Positions 1-7,636 of a stretch of DNA of 64,000 nt are shown here, one piece after another. Position 1 is the first letter of the stretch, and the number at the start of each line of letters is the position of its first letter. Location of the stretch: assembly GCA_965223305.1 (NCBI GenBank), contig CBDCWT010000058.1, positions 124,001-188,000 of the forward strand, read 5' to 3'. The position numbers and the translations under genes were made by a program. Source of the DNA: CBDCWT01 sp965223305. Its GTDB lineage: Bacteria; Planctomycetota; Planctomycetia; Pirellulales; Pirellulaceae. Below the pieces are notes generated by a model. It saw only the letters and a list, made by a program, of their open reading frames with translations, did not search any database and was not told the DNA's origin.

Positions 1-81
1 CGCTGGCCGCCCCTCTTTGCAACAAACCTCCAAGTCTTCCAATTCGTCGGGAAGATCGACGTTTTTCGGCGTGCTCGCCAT
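1..81 (-). CDS. Hypothetical protein, N-terminal 27 residues (runs off the left edge)
   Basis: Reading the minus strand, an ATG at 81-79 opens a frame with no stop to the window edge, beginning MASTPKNVDLPDELEDL and continuing with a CC pair. A GGAG lies about 8 nt upstream of the ATG, which supports this start. The gene is divergent from the sigma factor at 278, so 82-277 probably holds promoters for both. The fragment is too short for a family assignment, and the acidic, leucine-rich N-terminus says little. Confidence 0.55.
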   Translation of the reverse strand, partial: MASTPKNVDLPDELEDLEVCCKEGRPA

Positions 82-277
82 TTCGATTCTCCGTAAGTCA
101 TATGGCCATTACACGGCGAGAAACGTTCTCGCCTACACCAGGCTTACGGTCGGCTGTGACAGATTCACCGGGATCGTGCTCGGCCTCACAATTCCTCAGG
201 TTTTGTGTCACAGCCATCCGTATACTCATTGAAGGCGATGTTGCGACTGCCATTTCACGATACAGGGAGGCGTTCGA

Positions 278-922
278 GTGAACGAAACACCCCTAGAACC
301 ACCTGACCACGAGCTGATCTCACGGATGCAGCGAAAAGAAGAAGATTTGGAGGCCGCCAAGCGCGCTTTCAACATCTTCTACGACCGTCACGCCACCTAC
401 GTCTACCAGCATCTGCGCTATGCGAACGAGCAGCTGGTTGGGCACGGCGTAGACGTGGAAGACCTTGTCCAGGAGGCGTTCGGGAAGGTCTGGTTAACAG
501 CTTGCGACAGATTCTCCCCATCCAAGGCAAACGCCGATTCACCAACGGCGAGCACCCGCGCGTGGTTGGGTAAGATTGTCGTCAACCTGATTCGAGATTG
601 TTTACGGCGCCAGGATGATGTTCTCCCGATCGATCCGAGCCAAGAGAATCGAGACCTCTTTGCCGCTGTGGAGTCGGATGACAAGGTCGAGGCGGCGACC
701 GCGTTGGAACAGTTGGTGGCCAGCACGCTCAGTGAGCGAGATGCGGCAATCGTGTGGTTCAAGATAAATGCCTACGATCCGCATACTCGTAAGTCGGAAC
801 CTGATCGCGAAGAGTTGGCACACTTTTGCCAACGATGGGACATCAAGCCCGAAGCGTTGCGTCAGGTGTATTTGCGAGCGCTTAAAACGCTCCAAAGCGC
901 CATGGCGACAATTCCCCAGTGA
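278..922 (+). CDS. ECF-type RNA polymerase sigma factor
   Basis: This 214-residue protein should redirect RNA polymerase to a small regulon. The GTG start at 278 has a good ribosome-binding site (AGGGAGG, about 7 nt upstream). Residues 25-110 read as sigma region 2: FYDRHATYVYQHLR, then the VDVEDLVQEAFGKVW core, then a TRAWLGKIVVNLIRDCLRR helix. The region 4 position (about 145-210) is divergent but ends in a helical recognition-like segment (WDIKPEALRQVYLRALKTL). No anti-sigma factor is visible. The next gene, an HTH protein, starts 26 nt downstream and an ImmA/IrrE-like fragment follows, so the three probably formed one operon. The specific ECF group cannot be named. Confidence 0.8.
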   Translation: MNETPLEPPDHELISRMQRKEEDLEAAKRAFNIFYDRHATYVYQHLRYANEQLVGHGVDVEDLVQEAFGKVWLTACDRFSPSKANADSPTASTRAWLGKIVVNLIRDCLRRQDDVLPIDPSQENRDLFAAVESDDKVEAATALEQLVASTLSERDAAIVWFKINAYDPHTRKSEPDREELAHFCQRWDIKPEALRQVYLRALKTLQSAMATIPQ

Positions 923-947
923 CCCGACCAAACCGCGAGGCAATCCC

Positions 948-1499
948 ATGAACCCGAACCACAACAGCACACCAGAGAACCTTGAACGGAGACTGCACGA
1001 AGCGAACGAAACCTTGAATCAGCTCATTGCACAGACGCCCGAAGATGTCCAGGAAATGGAAGCAATGTTTGGCACGACGCCGTGCGAATTGCCTGCCAAG
1101 TTGCGCAGCGCCAGCGACGTACTGGAACGCGTCATCGAAAAAGATGAGGCCTCACGCTCACCAACTGCCCTGGGGAAACTCGTCTCGTTGATGCGCACCG
1201 AGCGCAAGTTGACCCTTGAGCAGCTCGCTGAAAGGACAGATTTGGAAATCGATGAACTTCAAGAGATTGAATCGTGCCCCGACAGCATTCCCGAGCCAAT
1301 GGCCGTTTCGGTGCTGGCCGAGTTTTTCAAACTCGCGCCGAAGAAACTTCAGCGGTTGGCAGGGCTCGCTCGGGATTCCGCCGACGATGAACTCGCAGAT
1401 TCGCTGGGAATCGCAGCAGGCGCCAAACCAGAGTTCAGCCAGCTGAGCAAACACGATCGCAAGCTCTTCCATCAATGGGTCAAATACCTTCGCAAGTGA
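948..1499 (+). CDS. Helix-turn-helix (XRE-like) regulator
   Basis: This 183-residue protein was probably the DNA-binding half of a regulator/protease pair. The first 60 residues are an acidic helix (HEANETLNQLIAQTPEDVQEMEAMF). Residues about 66-115 form an XRE-like HTH: LGKLVSLMRTERKLTLEQLA followed by ERTDLEIDELQEIE. The C-terminal part is helical and ends in WVKYLRK. The ATG at 948 was chosen because the same frame extends upstream only into the preceding sigma gene. The family is often paired with an ImmA/IrrE metallopeptidase that cleaves it, and just such a fragment starts 11 nt downstream. With the peptidase broken, the protein may be unregulated or silent. Confidence 0.7.
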   Translation: MNPNHNSTPENLERRLHEANETLNQLIAQTPEDVQEMEAMFGTTPCELPAKLRSASDVLERVIEKDEASRSPTALGKLVSLMRTERKLTLEQLAERTDLEIDELQEIESCPDSIPEPMAVSVLAEFFKLAPKKLQRLAGLARDSADDELADSLGIAAGAKPEFSQLSKHDRKLFHQWVKYLRK

Positions 1500-1509
1500 G
1501 GGCAACGCC

Positions 1510-1644
1510 GTGAAGAATCCGCAAGTCAAACCAAGCGTAAAGCGACGAATCGATAAGTCGGTCAGCCGGCTGCTTGCGGATCTGCGCGGAGTGGAACCGC
1601 CCCTGGATCTCAAGCAAGTTCGTCGCAAGCTGGGCCTCGACCTA
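1510..1644 (+). pseudogene. ImmA/IrrE-type metallopeptidase, N-terminal remnant
   Basis: A GTG start at 1510, with GAGGG about 7 nt upstream, opens a frame beginning MKNPQVKPSVKRRIDKSV and continuing LLADLRGVEPPLDLKQVRRKLGLDL. This resembles the N-terminal segment of ImmA/IrrE peptidases, which in intact members leads to an HExxH zinc site. Here the match stops at about 1644, where the sequence becomes antisense to a truncated transposon ATPase, and the frame runs on as unrelated sequence to 1767. The HExxH region is lost. The family call rests on this short segment and on the HTH neighbour, so it is an inference. Confidence 0.5.
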
Positions 1645-2035
1645 GCAGATGCGCCTCGTCGAAGATCAGCAGCAGCGTTCCTTCGGCACGTTGAGCGCGT
1701 TCCAGAATCTGCTCATAAACGCGATCCTTGCCCCGCCGGGGCGGCTCGCCCAACTGCGTTGCGATGAGCTTCATGAGCCCAGCGGAAGGAAGATGTGTGA
1801 GGTGGCAATAGACGGTCTCACACTGTTGCGGTGTGAGACCAGACAGGAAGCGTTTGATCAGCGCCGACTTGCCGACGCCGCTCGGTCCGGTGAGCATCCC
1901 CAGCTCGCCCATGTCAATCAGGAAGTCGAGTCGAGCTAGACCCTCCTTCATCCGCTGGTCCTGCCACAAGACAGCCGCGGCAGCATGTTCACAAAATGGT
2001 TGGCTGCGAAGTTGGAACTGTTCTAGGTACATCAC
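1645..2035 (-). pseudogene. ExeA/TnsC-like AAA ATPase of the transposon, C-terminally truncated
   Basis: The protein begins MMYLEQFQLRSQPF, the usual opening of GspA/ExeA-type transposon ATPases. Walker A is GPSGVGKS at about residues 49-56 and Walker B is LLLIFDEAHLL at about 118-128. The genuine sequence ends directly after Walker B at about position 1645, where it meets the ImmA/IrrE-like remnant; a few junk residues follow to a stop at 1610. Intact members are about 270-300 residues, so over half the ATPase is missing, including the sensor and arginine-finger regions. Its ATG overlaps the stop of the transposase gene, as in a coupled operon. It is not expected to function. Confidence 0.7.
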
Positions 2036-3390
2036 GCGTCTCCTTCAGATAATAGGGATTGAAGCTGCAACAGAACGTGTGGAATCGTTGGTGACTCGGC
2101 GCGGGCGACAGCGTTTCGGAGTACGGATTCGTGGACACGATCGTGTCGTGCATGAAAGGCACGCAACGCATTGAGTTCGTCACTGCTAAGTGCGGAGAGC
2201 CCGCCCTCGCGGCCGAGCAACTTAGCAATCAAGGTCGCGAAGCTCGTGAACGACCAGATGTTGCGGCTGCTGGCGGAGTGAAAGTCGAGGCCTGACTGTC
2301 GCCGCTGTTCTTGATCGACCCGGCTGTCAGCTTCCAAGGCGTCAAGGTACGAGGGCTCAATCGGCCCGCGGTCCGTGGGTGCATCGGGCTGAGGATGATA
2401 GCCTTTCTCTCGATCGTAGAGGCGGCCAACTCCCAGGAAGGTGCCGTCTGCGCGATAGAGCTCCACTTCCTGAAGCTCGCCGCTTGTCTGAAACGGATCG
2501 AAACGTACTTCCACCGAGTCGCCGCGGAACTGGAGATCTACGGCGAAATACCGGCCGTCAATCGTCACGTCGCTGTGGATCCGGTCAACAGTTCGCGGCT
2601 CGCGACGCCAGAATAGCCTCACGACGCTCTGTAGATGAATCGTGCGTTGCACACGGGTCTTGTCGCCGTACCGCTCGGCAGGTGATTGGCCCGTCTCGCT
2701 GTGGACCGCTGCGTGATACTCTTGCGTCAGCCAGGCGTGTAGGGCGCGGTTGATGTCTCCCAGCGAAAGCAGCTTCGCTGCATGAATCTCTGCCTCGAGC
2801 TGCCCTTGAAGCGTCTGAAAGAAGCGTTCGATCAAGCCACCGGGAGCCGGGTCACGCGGTGGCCGATGCAGCAGCTTGATGTTTAGCTGGGTGCAGGCGA
2901 GCTTCAGTGCATTGGCGTGGTAAATCTTGGCGTTGTCGACATAGAGCTCGCGGCTAGCGCCATGGTGCGTCCAGGCTCGAAGTAGCGAGTCGACAAGGAC
3001 ATCGGAATTTTCGCGAATGTAGTATCGTGCTTCGACGACAAAGCGGCTGTGGCAGTCAATCCAAGCCGACAGTCGTGTGGTGACAGCGCGCCCTTCATGG
3101 AGCACAGGAGGCCCATGCTCGAAGTCGCCAACCCACAACGCTCCGGCCTGGTCGCGTGTCCAGCGACAGCGGACCGGCTGTTGGCTGACACCGAGTTTAC
3201 GCCGTGTGGCGCCTTCTCGATGAAGGTGACGGTAAAGGGTCGAACGAGGTAGGCCTCGACCAAACTCGTGCTTCAAGATGCGGTTGATCACCACATCGCT
3301 TCGCCGTGGCTGCTCTTTCTTCAATTCAACGGCCCGTTCTAGCAATGGCTGCTGTTGCCGGCGGGGGCGACCGCGATCACTGCGTCGCCG
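2032..3390 (-). pseudogene. DDE transposase (rve integrase core, Mu/IS481-like), N-terminally truncated
   Basis: About 450 residues remain. A basic segment (RRSDRGRPRR) leads into an HTH (RSDVVINRILKHEFGRGLPRSTLYRHLHR) and then an integrase core. Visible core motifs are ALWVGDFEHGP (first Asp), SRELYVDNAKIYHA (second Asp) and PGGLIERFFQTLQGQ (Glu), followed by a Mu-type beta-barrel region and a helical C-terminus. The N-terminal HTH usual in this family is missing; the frame instead reads back into antisense of the coupling-ATPase gene at about 3390 and onward to 3447. The DDE triad is intact, but promoter and N-terminus are gone. Confidence 0.75.
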
Positions 3391-4227
3391 GCGGAACGTA
3401 TCTACTTCTTCTGTCCGACCATGGGTGAATCCACTACGGCTCGGCAAATCGCCGGGCTTGGTCTTTACACGCTGATTAACGCCGCTATGCAGCGGCAGCG
3501 CAATCTCTCAGCCGAAGATCGCTATCGTCCCCTACCCCATGCCTGGATATTCGTGGATGAGTTCCAAGAGGTCGCTGGTCGCTCTTTCGCGGCACTCCTG
3601 GCCCGGGCCAGCAAGTTCGGTATCAGCATCATCATGGCAAACCAAACTACGGCGCAGCTACAAAACCGTGATCTGGATCTATCACACGTGGTGCGCGACA
3701 ACACACTGCTGAAGATGTACTTTACCGTGACTGGCAAGCAAGACATCGAAGAGCTGCAGGCGTTTTCCAAAGACACGCGTGTCGACCTTGGCGCGGTGAC
3801 GCATAGTAATGGGATCGCAAGCAGCAGTGTCTCGCGGAGTGAGCGCGAAACAATTCGGCCCCGGCTAGAGAAAAACGATATCTTGGACACAAGTTCCACA
3901 AAAAACGAGTGCTTTGCCATTCTTGATGACTTAACGGGCCATCACGAGCCGATTCGTCTTCGGCCGGAATACGCTATCGAGAGGCATGACTTTAATGCGC
4001 TCAAACGGACTCCGTTGCCACGAAAAGCAACCCAGCAAGAGGCTGCTGAACCCACCCCCCGCGAGCCGCCCGCAAAGCCCATGTGGCAAACGCAACGCGA
4101 ATCCAAGGGCTCCAAGGAACGACAGGAGCGGCTTGCCTTTCTGCTTGATCTAAAGCACAAGCAGGAGCAACCGGCCGAGCTTGCTCGGATTCTCGCCGAG
4201 AGTAAGCCGAACGCCAATGACGGTTAA
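3391..4227 (+). pseudogene. TraG/TraD/VirD4-type conjugative coupling ATPase, C-terminal fragment
   Basis: From about 3391 the plus strand reads ERIYFFCPTMGESTTARQIA, then IFVDEFQEVAGRSFAALLARASKFGISIIMANQT, the 'TraM-recognition' part of TraG/TraD coupling proteins including the Walker B-like VDEF. A basic tail follows (about residues 230-280). Coupling proteins move relaxase-DNA into type IV secretion channels; the N-terminal membrane region and Walker A are missing here, replaced by the truncated transposon. An internal ATG at 3421 could at most give a non-functional fragment. This is the clearest sign that 1-4.6 kb derives from an integrated conjugative element. Confidence 0.7.
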
Positions 4228-4300
4228 TTCCCACCCTGCCGCTATGCAACATCGCTGCGGTGCCTGGCATAACAAGCGAACGCTTTGGTTAGGAGGTCGC

Positions 4301-4615
4301 ATGGGAACCAGACGCACCAACAGGGAATCGCATCGTAGAGCAACAGTTGGCAAATGCCCGCGCTGTGGCAAGAACGTCACCGAGCAACGATATTCCTTTC
4401 GTTGTTCCGCGTGGCGGAATTCCCAGTCCCAACCGGCGTGCGGATTCGCGATTCGGAAGCAGATCGCCCGCAAGAGAATCTCGGCTAGAACGGCGCGTAA
4501 ACTGCTCGTGGCAGGTCAGACTTCAGTTCTTGTCGGATTTGAGTCCAAAGCAGGGGAAGCGTTTGCCGCGAGGCTTGTGCTGGATGCTGGCGATGTAAGA
4601 TTGGAGTTTATATAA
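4301..4615 (+). CDS. Small topoisomerase-III C-terminal-type zinc-ribbon protein
   Basis: This 104-residue protein starts at ATG 4301 with a strong AGGAGG 4-5 nt upstream; longer in-frame starts lack one. It contains CPRCGKNVTEQRYSFRCSAW, then CGFAIRKQIARKRISARTAR and a GFESKAGEAFAARLVLD segment. This is the layout of the repeated zinc-ribbon/toprim-accessory module at the C-terminus of bacterial topoisomerase III and plasmid TraE-like topoisomerases: CxxC, a later Cys pair, then the K-I-S helix and F-x-A-x-L-V strand. Here it is a stand-alone gene 73 nt after the coupling-ATPase fragment. It may assist DNA processing in the parental mobile element or be a detached domain. Confidence 0.65.
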   Translation: MGTRRTNRESHRRATVGKCPRCGKNVTEQRYSFRCSAWRNSQSQPACGFAIRKQIARKRISARTARKLLVAGQTSVLVGFESKAGEAFAARLVLDAGDVRLEFI

Positions 4616-5267
4616 GGCATCAATTCGAGCTAAACCGCCACCTAGCTCACTTGAGTTATTCTCACAGCCAAGAGACCTCATCGTCTCTTCACACTCATTT
4701 ATGAATTCCCTTGACTGCACGGTGCAGTCGGCTTGAATCTCCCGAACGTCGCTAGCGCATTGGAAGTACTCATCACTTGCCTGCTCCAAGCGAGGTTGGT
4801 AGCCGGGCTTCATTTTGATGGGTTTAGAAGCGCTGCTGAGTTGCCACTCGATACCGGAGTACGTGCCAGACTAGTGGATCAGCTTGACTACGCGCAGGGT
4901 GACGATTTCCAGGCCACCAGAATCAAATTGACCGGATCCTTCGGTGGCTCCCACTGGATGCAGCCATTGACTGCGTAAACCACTCGGGTCTGGAACACCG
5001 ACGCGAGTTGCGCGGCCGGCCGGAAGTGCGTTTCGACGCACGGGTCTAATTCACCTCAGTGGCCAACTGCGCCGAAAGCGGAGGCGGGCGACACGAGTTT
5101 GTGATCGCCCTAAAAGGCCCGCGGTGGCGCAGACCCGAGTAGGCTGACCGCGCGCTAAGCCGGCGGCCAATTTGCCCGCTCGAATGAGGGGTTCGCCGAA
5201 GAAAGGACGGGTTCACTCACTGCGCACGGGGCGATTCCTCAGGTCGCAAGAGGCGTAAATTGGCGGA
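4616..5267. other. Intergenic region without a convincing gene
   Basis: About 650 bp. The minus-strand frame 4523-4813 has a reasonable residue mix (MKPGYQPRLEQASDEYFQ) but overlaps the end of the zinc-ribbon gene antisense and has no clear ribosome-binding site. The plus-strand frame 4733-4978 has no recognisable motif. No repeat, RNA gene or terminator was recognised. Confidence 0.4.
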
Positions 5268-5726
5268 TCAGTAGTGACCCAGCGGCCGATGCGCATCCAC
5301 CAGATGCCGAACCTTCATCGGTAGCGGAATGCCCACTACCTCGATCTCAATGTTGCCCTGGCCGGCGCTCGAGATGAGCAAGTCACCCGTCCCCATGATT
5401 CGCTGGAAGAACGACTGGCGCACCTGCACGTTCCGCACATCCGAGTGCATGACTTCGTTGATGTGGCAGGCGAGTACGCCGCGCCGGAGAGTCGTTCGTC
5501 GGGTAGTCACGGTGAGCCGTGTTTCGATGGACTTCAGCCACCAACCGAACAGGAGGACCGCTCCGACTCCAACTGGGACAAGTGCGAGGCACAGGGCGAA
5601 GCTCACGGGAGCGTTGCGAAACATGGCGATCGTCTCGCTGTAGAGAACTTGCTCTCTCCCGTTCGCCTCACGCTCCTTCGTCGTGAATGAGGCTGTTTCT
5701 CGCTGCGAGACTTCCACTTGCGACAT
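5268..5726 (-). CDS. Bacterial PH-domain (bPH2, DUF304-like) membrane protein
   Basis: A 152-residue protein with a charged N-terminus, one or two membrane segments at about residues 40-66 (FALCLALVPVGVGAVLLFGWW), then a bPH2 domain. The domain shows the family pattern: TRLTVTTRRTTLRRGVLACH, then HSDVRNVQVRQSFFQRIMGTG, then GNIEIEVVGIP. Such proteins sit in the cytoplasmic membrane with the PH-like fold in the cytosol; the biochemical role is not established, though members are linked to envelope stress and secretion. The gene is alone, with no close neighbour on its strand, and 280 bp of featureless sequence lies upstream. Confidence 0.7.
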   Translation of the reverse strand: MSQVEVSQRETASFTTKEREANGREQVLYSETIAMFRNAPVSFALCLALVPVGVGAVLLFGWWLKSIETRLTVTTRRTTLRRGVLACHINEVMHSDVRNVQVRQSFFQRIMGTGDLLISSAGQGNIEIEVVGIPLPMKVRHLVDAHRPLGHY

Positions 5727-6007
5727 TTTATAAGTTCCTTTTGGTCTGGGTGACTTTCCGACGGCGACTGGTCGCCAACCTGGCCCTCAATAGCAGAACG
5801 GTTTCTTGAGAAGAAATACTGCGCTCAAGCCTGGAAAGGACTTGAGATGGGCATTCGTCGCTCCGGTGCGCTAACACTGCGCACCGAACTTAGAATTCGT
5901 ACGAGATCTTGCGCAGTTTCGCGTTCCGGAAGACCGTTACAGTGACAGAGCCGGGACCGAACAGTGCGTCCCACACTGAAGGTCGATGAGAACGGAGTAG
6001 TAGAACG

Positions 6008-6199
6008 ATGAAACAGCAAACGAAAGTAGTCCGGGTCAGTTACAGCGCCTTTCTGTGCGCGCCCAGGCCCCGAAAATGCGAAAAGATCGCGACCCAAATG
6101 GCTCGAGAGGGCTGGTCCTTGGTCGCCTGGAAAGAGCGGGAGGGGCTATTCGGGTTTGGTGCCCATACCATGCTGAAGTTCGTGCGTGTCGGAGGTTGA
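6008..6199 (+). CDS. Small DUF4177-like protein
   Basis: A 63-residue protein beginning MKQQTKVVRVSYSAF and ending in a pattern of small DUF4177-like proteins: KIATQMAREGWSLVAWKEREG, then HTMLKFVRV. In that family 'AxEGWELV' is followed by a beta strand with F-x-R. Function is unknown. A GGAG-like sequence lies about 10 nt upstream of the ATG. The gene stands alone between the bPH gene and the large sigma gene, 155 bp before the latter. The family call rests on short pattern similarity. Confidence 0.5.
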   Translation: MKQQTKVVRVSYSAFLCAPRPRKCEKIATQMAREGWSLVAWKEREGLFGFGAHTMLKFVRVGG

Positions 6200-6354
6200 C
6201 GCGACACATCAGTCGAAGAATCGAGTGCCGCAACCGGGGTTGTGCCCCAGTCAGGAATGACCGCGTCCGCAGCCGCCGGTCACTTCCTAGCTGGGACGGC
6301 GAGGACACAACCCGTTAGAATCACTGAACAAGTTGTTTACTCTGGAGATTTTAG

Positions 6355-7629
6355 ATGGCCTTTAGCGAACTTCCCGCTACTCGAACATCCCTGCTGCGAG
6401 CGATTGACAACGACGCCGCGGAACAGAAGCTCATCGCCCTAGGCGTGTTTTACGAGCGCTATCGACGTGGGCTTGCCAAAGTGCTTTCGAGAAGATTCCG
6501 GATTCATCCCCAGGACGCAGACGACATCCTCCACGATTTTCTCTTTAAGAAGATGGCGGATGCGAGTTTGATCAATTCCTATTACGAGTGCCTTGCCAAG
6601 TCTGGGCACCGTAGCTTTCGGCCATACCTAGTGCGTGCCCTCACCTATTTCACCCTTGATCGTTTGAAGGCGAAGAAAGAGATGGTGAGCCTAGAGGCTT
6701 TGCCGAGCGAGGGAGTTCTCGGAGACGAGTTTTCCGACCTCTATGCCTTGGGGTGGGTCGAGGATCTGTTGGCTGCCACATTCCAACAATTGAGGTCTCA
6801 CTACTGTGACAGCGGGCGTGAGACCCATTGGGTGATGTTCGTTGAAAGGTGGCTCAAGCCGATCGTGCTCGGGTCCAAGCCACCGTCTCACGAGTCGCTG
6901 GCCGAAAAATATCAGCTCGCCGATGCGAAAAAAGTCGGGAACATCCTGACGAACGCATTGCGGACCTTTAAAGACAAGTGGGCAGCTGTCTTGGCCGACG
7001 ACATCGGATCGGCCGACTCACGAGCACTGGCCGAAGCACTTGATGACGCGAGAGCGAGCCTGCGAATGGCCAAATATATGGACGCACAGCGTTTGCTGAA
7101 TCAGGCCATTCAATTCGATGGGACCCAAGATCTGCCAGCGATCGAAGGTCGCGACGTTGACGAGAGCACCTACAGCGGACTACTCGATCTTCTGACCGAT
7201 GGACTCGATCAACTTTTCCCAGTAGAGCAAGCTTTGATATACGAGAGCTACCTTCGTACACCGCTCAGGGAGCTGTTGCCTCAGAGCTCCTTCCTTGCAG
7301 AGCATGAGGTGGCGGATGTCAACATTCACGGCATCTTGCTGAGTCCAGAGCCGAACTCCGCCCTACTCCGCGCCATCTGCCGCGACCTGCGAAACGCAAT
7401 CCGCACCAATCGCCTGGAACTCCCAACCCAAGTCGCGGGAACGGCACGGCTAGTGTTGATTGCGCTTGCCGACGCTCGCTGTGACGATTCCATCACGAGC
7501 GCATCTCCGACACAGCTATCGGCAGCTATGAAGCAAGTCCTTGATTGTTGTTGGTTGGACGAGAGCAGCCGAGACTTGCTGCAGGGTTACATCCAGCGGC
7601 ATGATGGAAAGGCGACCGAGTCCCAGTGA
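6355..7629 (+). CDS. Large divergent sigma-70/ECF-like protein
   Basis: A 424-residue protein; ATG 6355 has TCTGGAG about 8 nt upstream. Residues about 25-105 look like sigma region 2: ALGVFYERYRRGLAKVLSRR, DADDILHDFLFKKM, then a FRPYLVRALTYFTLDRLKAK helix. A region 4-like segment follows (SHESLAEKYQLADAKKVGNILTNALRTFKDKW, about 182-214), and the last 200 residues are a helical extension of unknown function. This layout occurs in planctomycete-specific sigma-like proteins, where the extension is thought to carry a regulatory function. The gene converges with the AAA gene at 7637, their 3' ends only 7 bp apart. Whether it drives the neighbouring kinase-TIR operon is unknown. Confidence 0.65.
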   Translation: MAFSELPATRTSLLRAIDNDAAEQKLIALGVFYERYRRGLAKVLSRRFRIHPQDADDILHDFLFKKMADASLINSYYECLAKSGHRSFRPYLVRALTYFTLDRLKAKKEMVSLEALPSEGVLGDEFSDLYALGWVEDLLAATFQQLRSHYCDSGRETHWVMFVERWLKPIVLGSKPPSHESLAEKYQLADAKKVGNILTNALRTFKDKWAAVLADDIGSADSRALAEALDDARASLRMAKYMDAQRLLNQAIQFDGTQDLPAIEGRDVDESTYSGLLDLLTDGLDQLFPVEQALIYESYLRTPLRELLPQSSFLAEHEVADVNIHGILLSPEPNSALLRAICRDLRNAIRTNRLELPTQVAGTARLVLIALADARCDDSITSASPTQLSAAMKQVLDCCWLDESSRDLLQGYIQRHDGKATESQ

Positions 7630-7636
7630 GCGGAGA

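Larger units (their letters stand above)
1644..3390 (-). mobile_element. Remnant of a two-gene DDE transposon (transposase plus AAA ATPase), truncated at both ends
   Basis: The minus strand carries a DDE transposase followed by an ExeA/TnsC-like ATPase with an ATGA overlap, the usual order in Mu/Tn552/Tn7-like elements. Both ends are missing: the ATPase stops just after Walker B and the transposase lacks its N-terminal domain. The flanks are halves of two different genes (ImmA/IrrE-like on the left, coupling ATPase on the right), so insertion was accompanied or followed by a deletion of host sequence. No terminal repeats remain at either junction. Junction positions are approximate, within about 10 bp. 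Confidence 0.7.

Noticed and set aside
17..232. 71-codon plus-strand frame at the left edge
   Set aside because: It overlaps antisense the better-supported minus-strand start at 81 and has no ribosome-binding site or motif.
4523..4813. 96-codon minus-strand frame
   Set aside because: Composition is plausible but its end is antisense to the zinc-ribbon gene and no ribosome-binding site is present; kept only as a note in the spacer entry.
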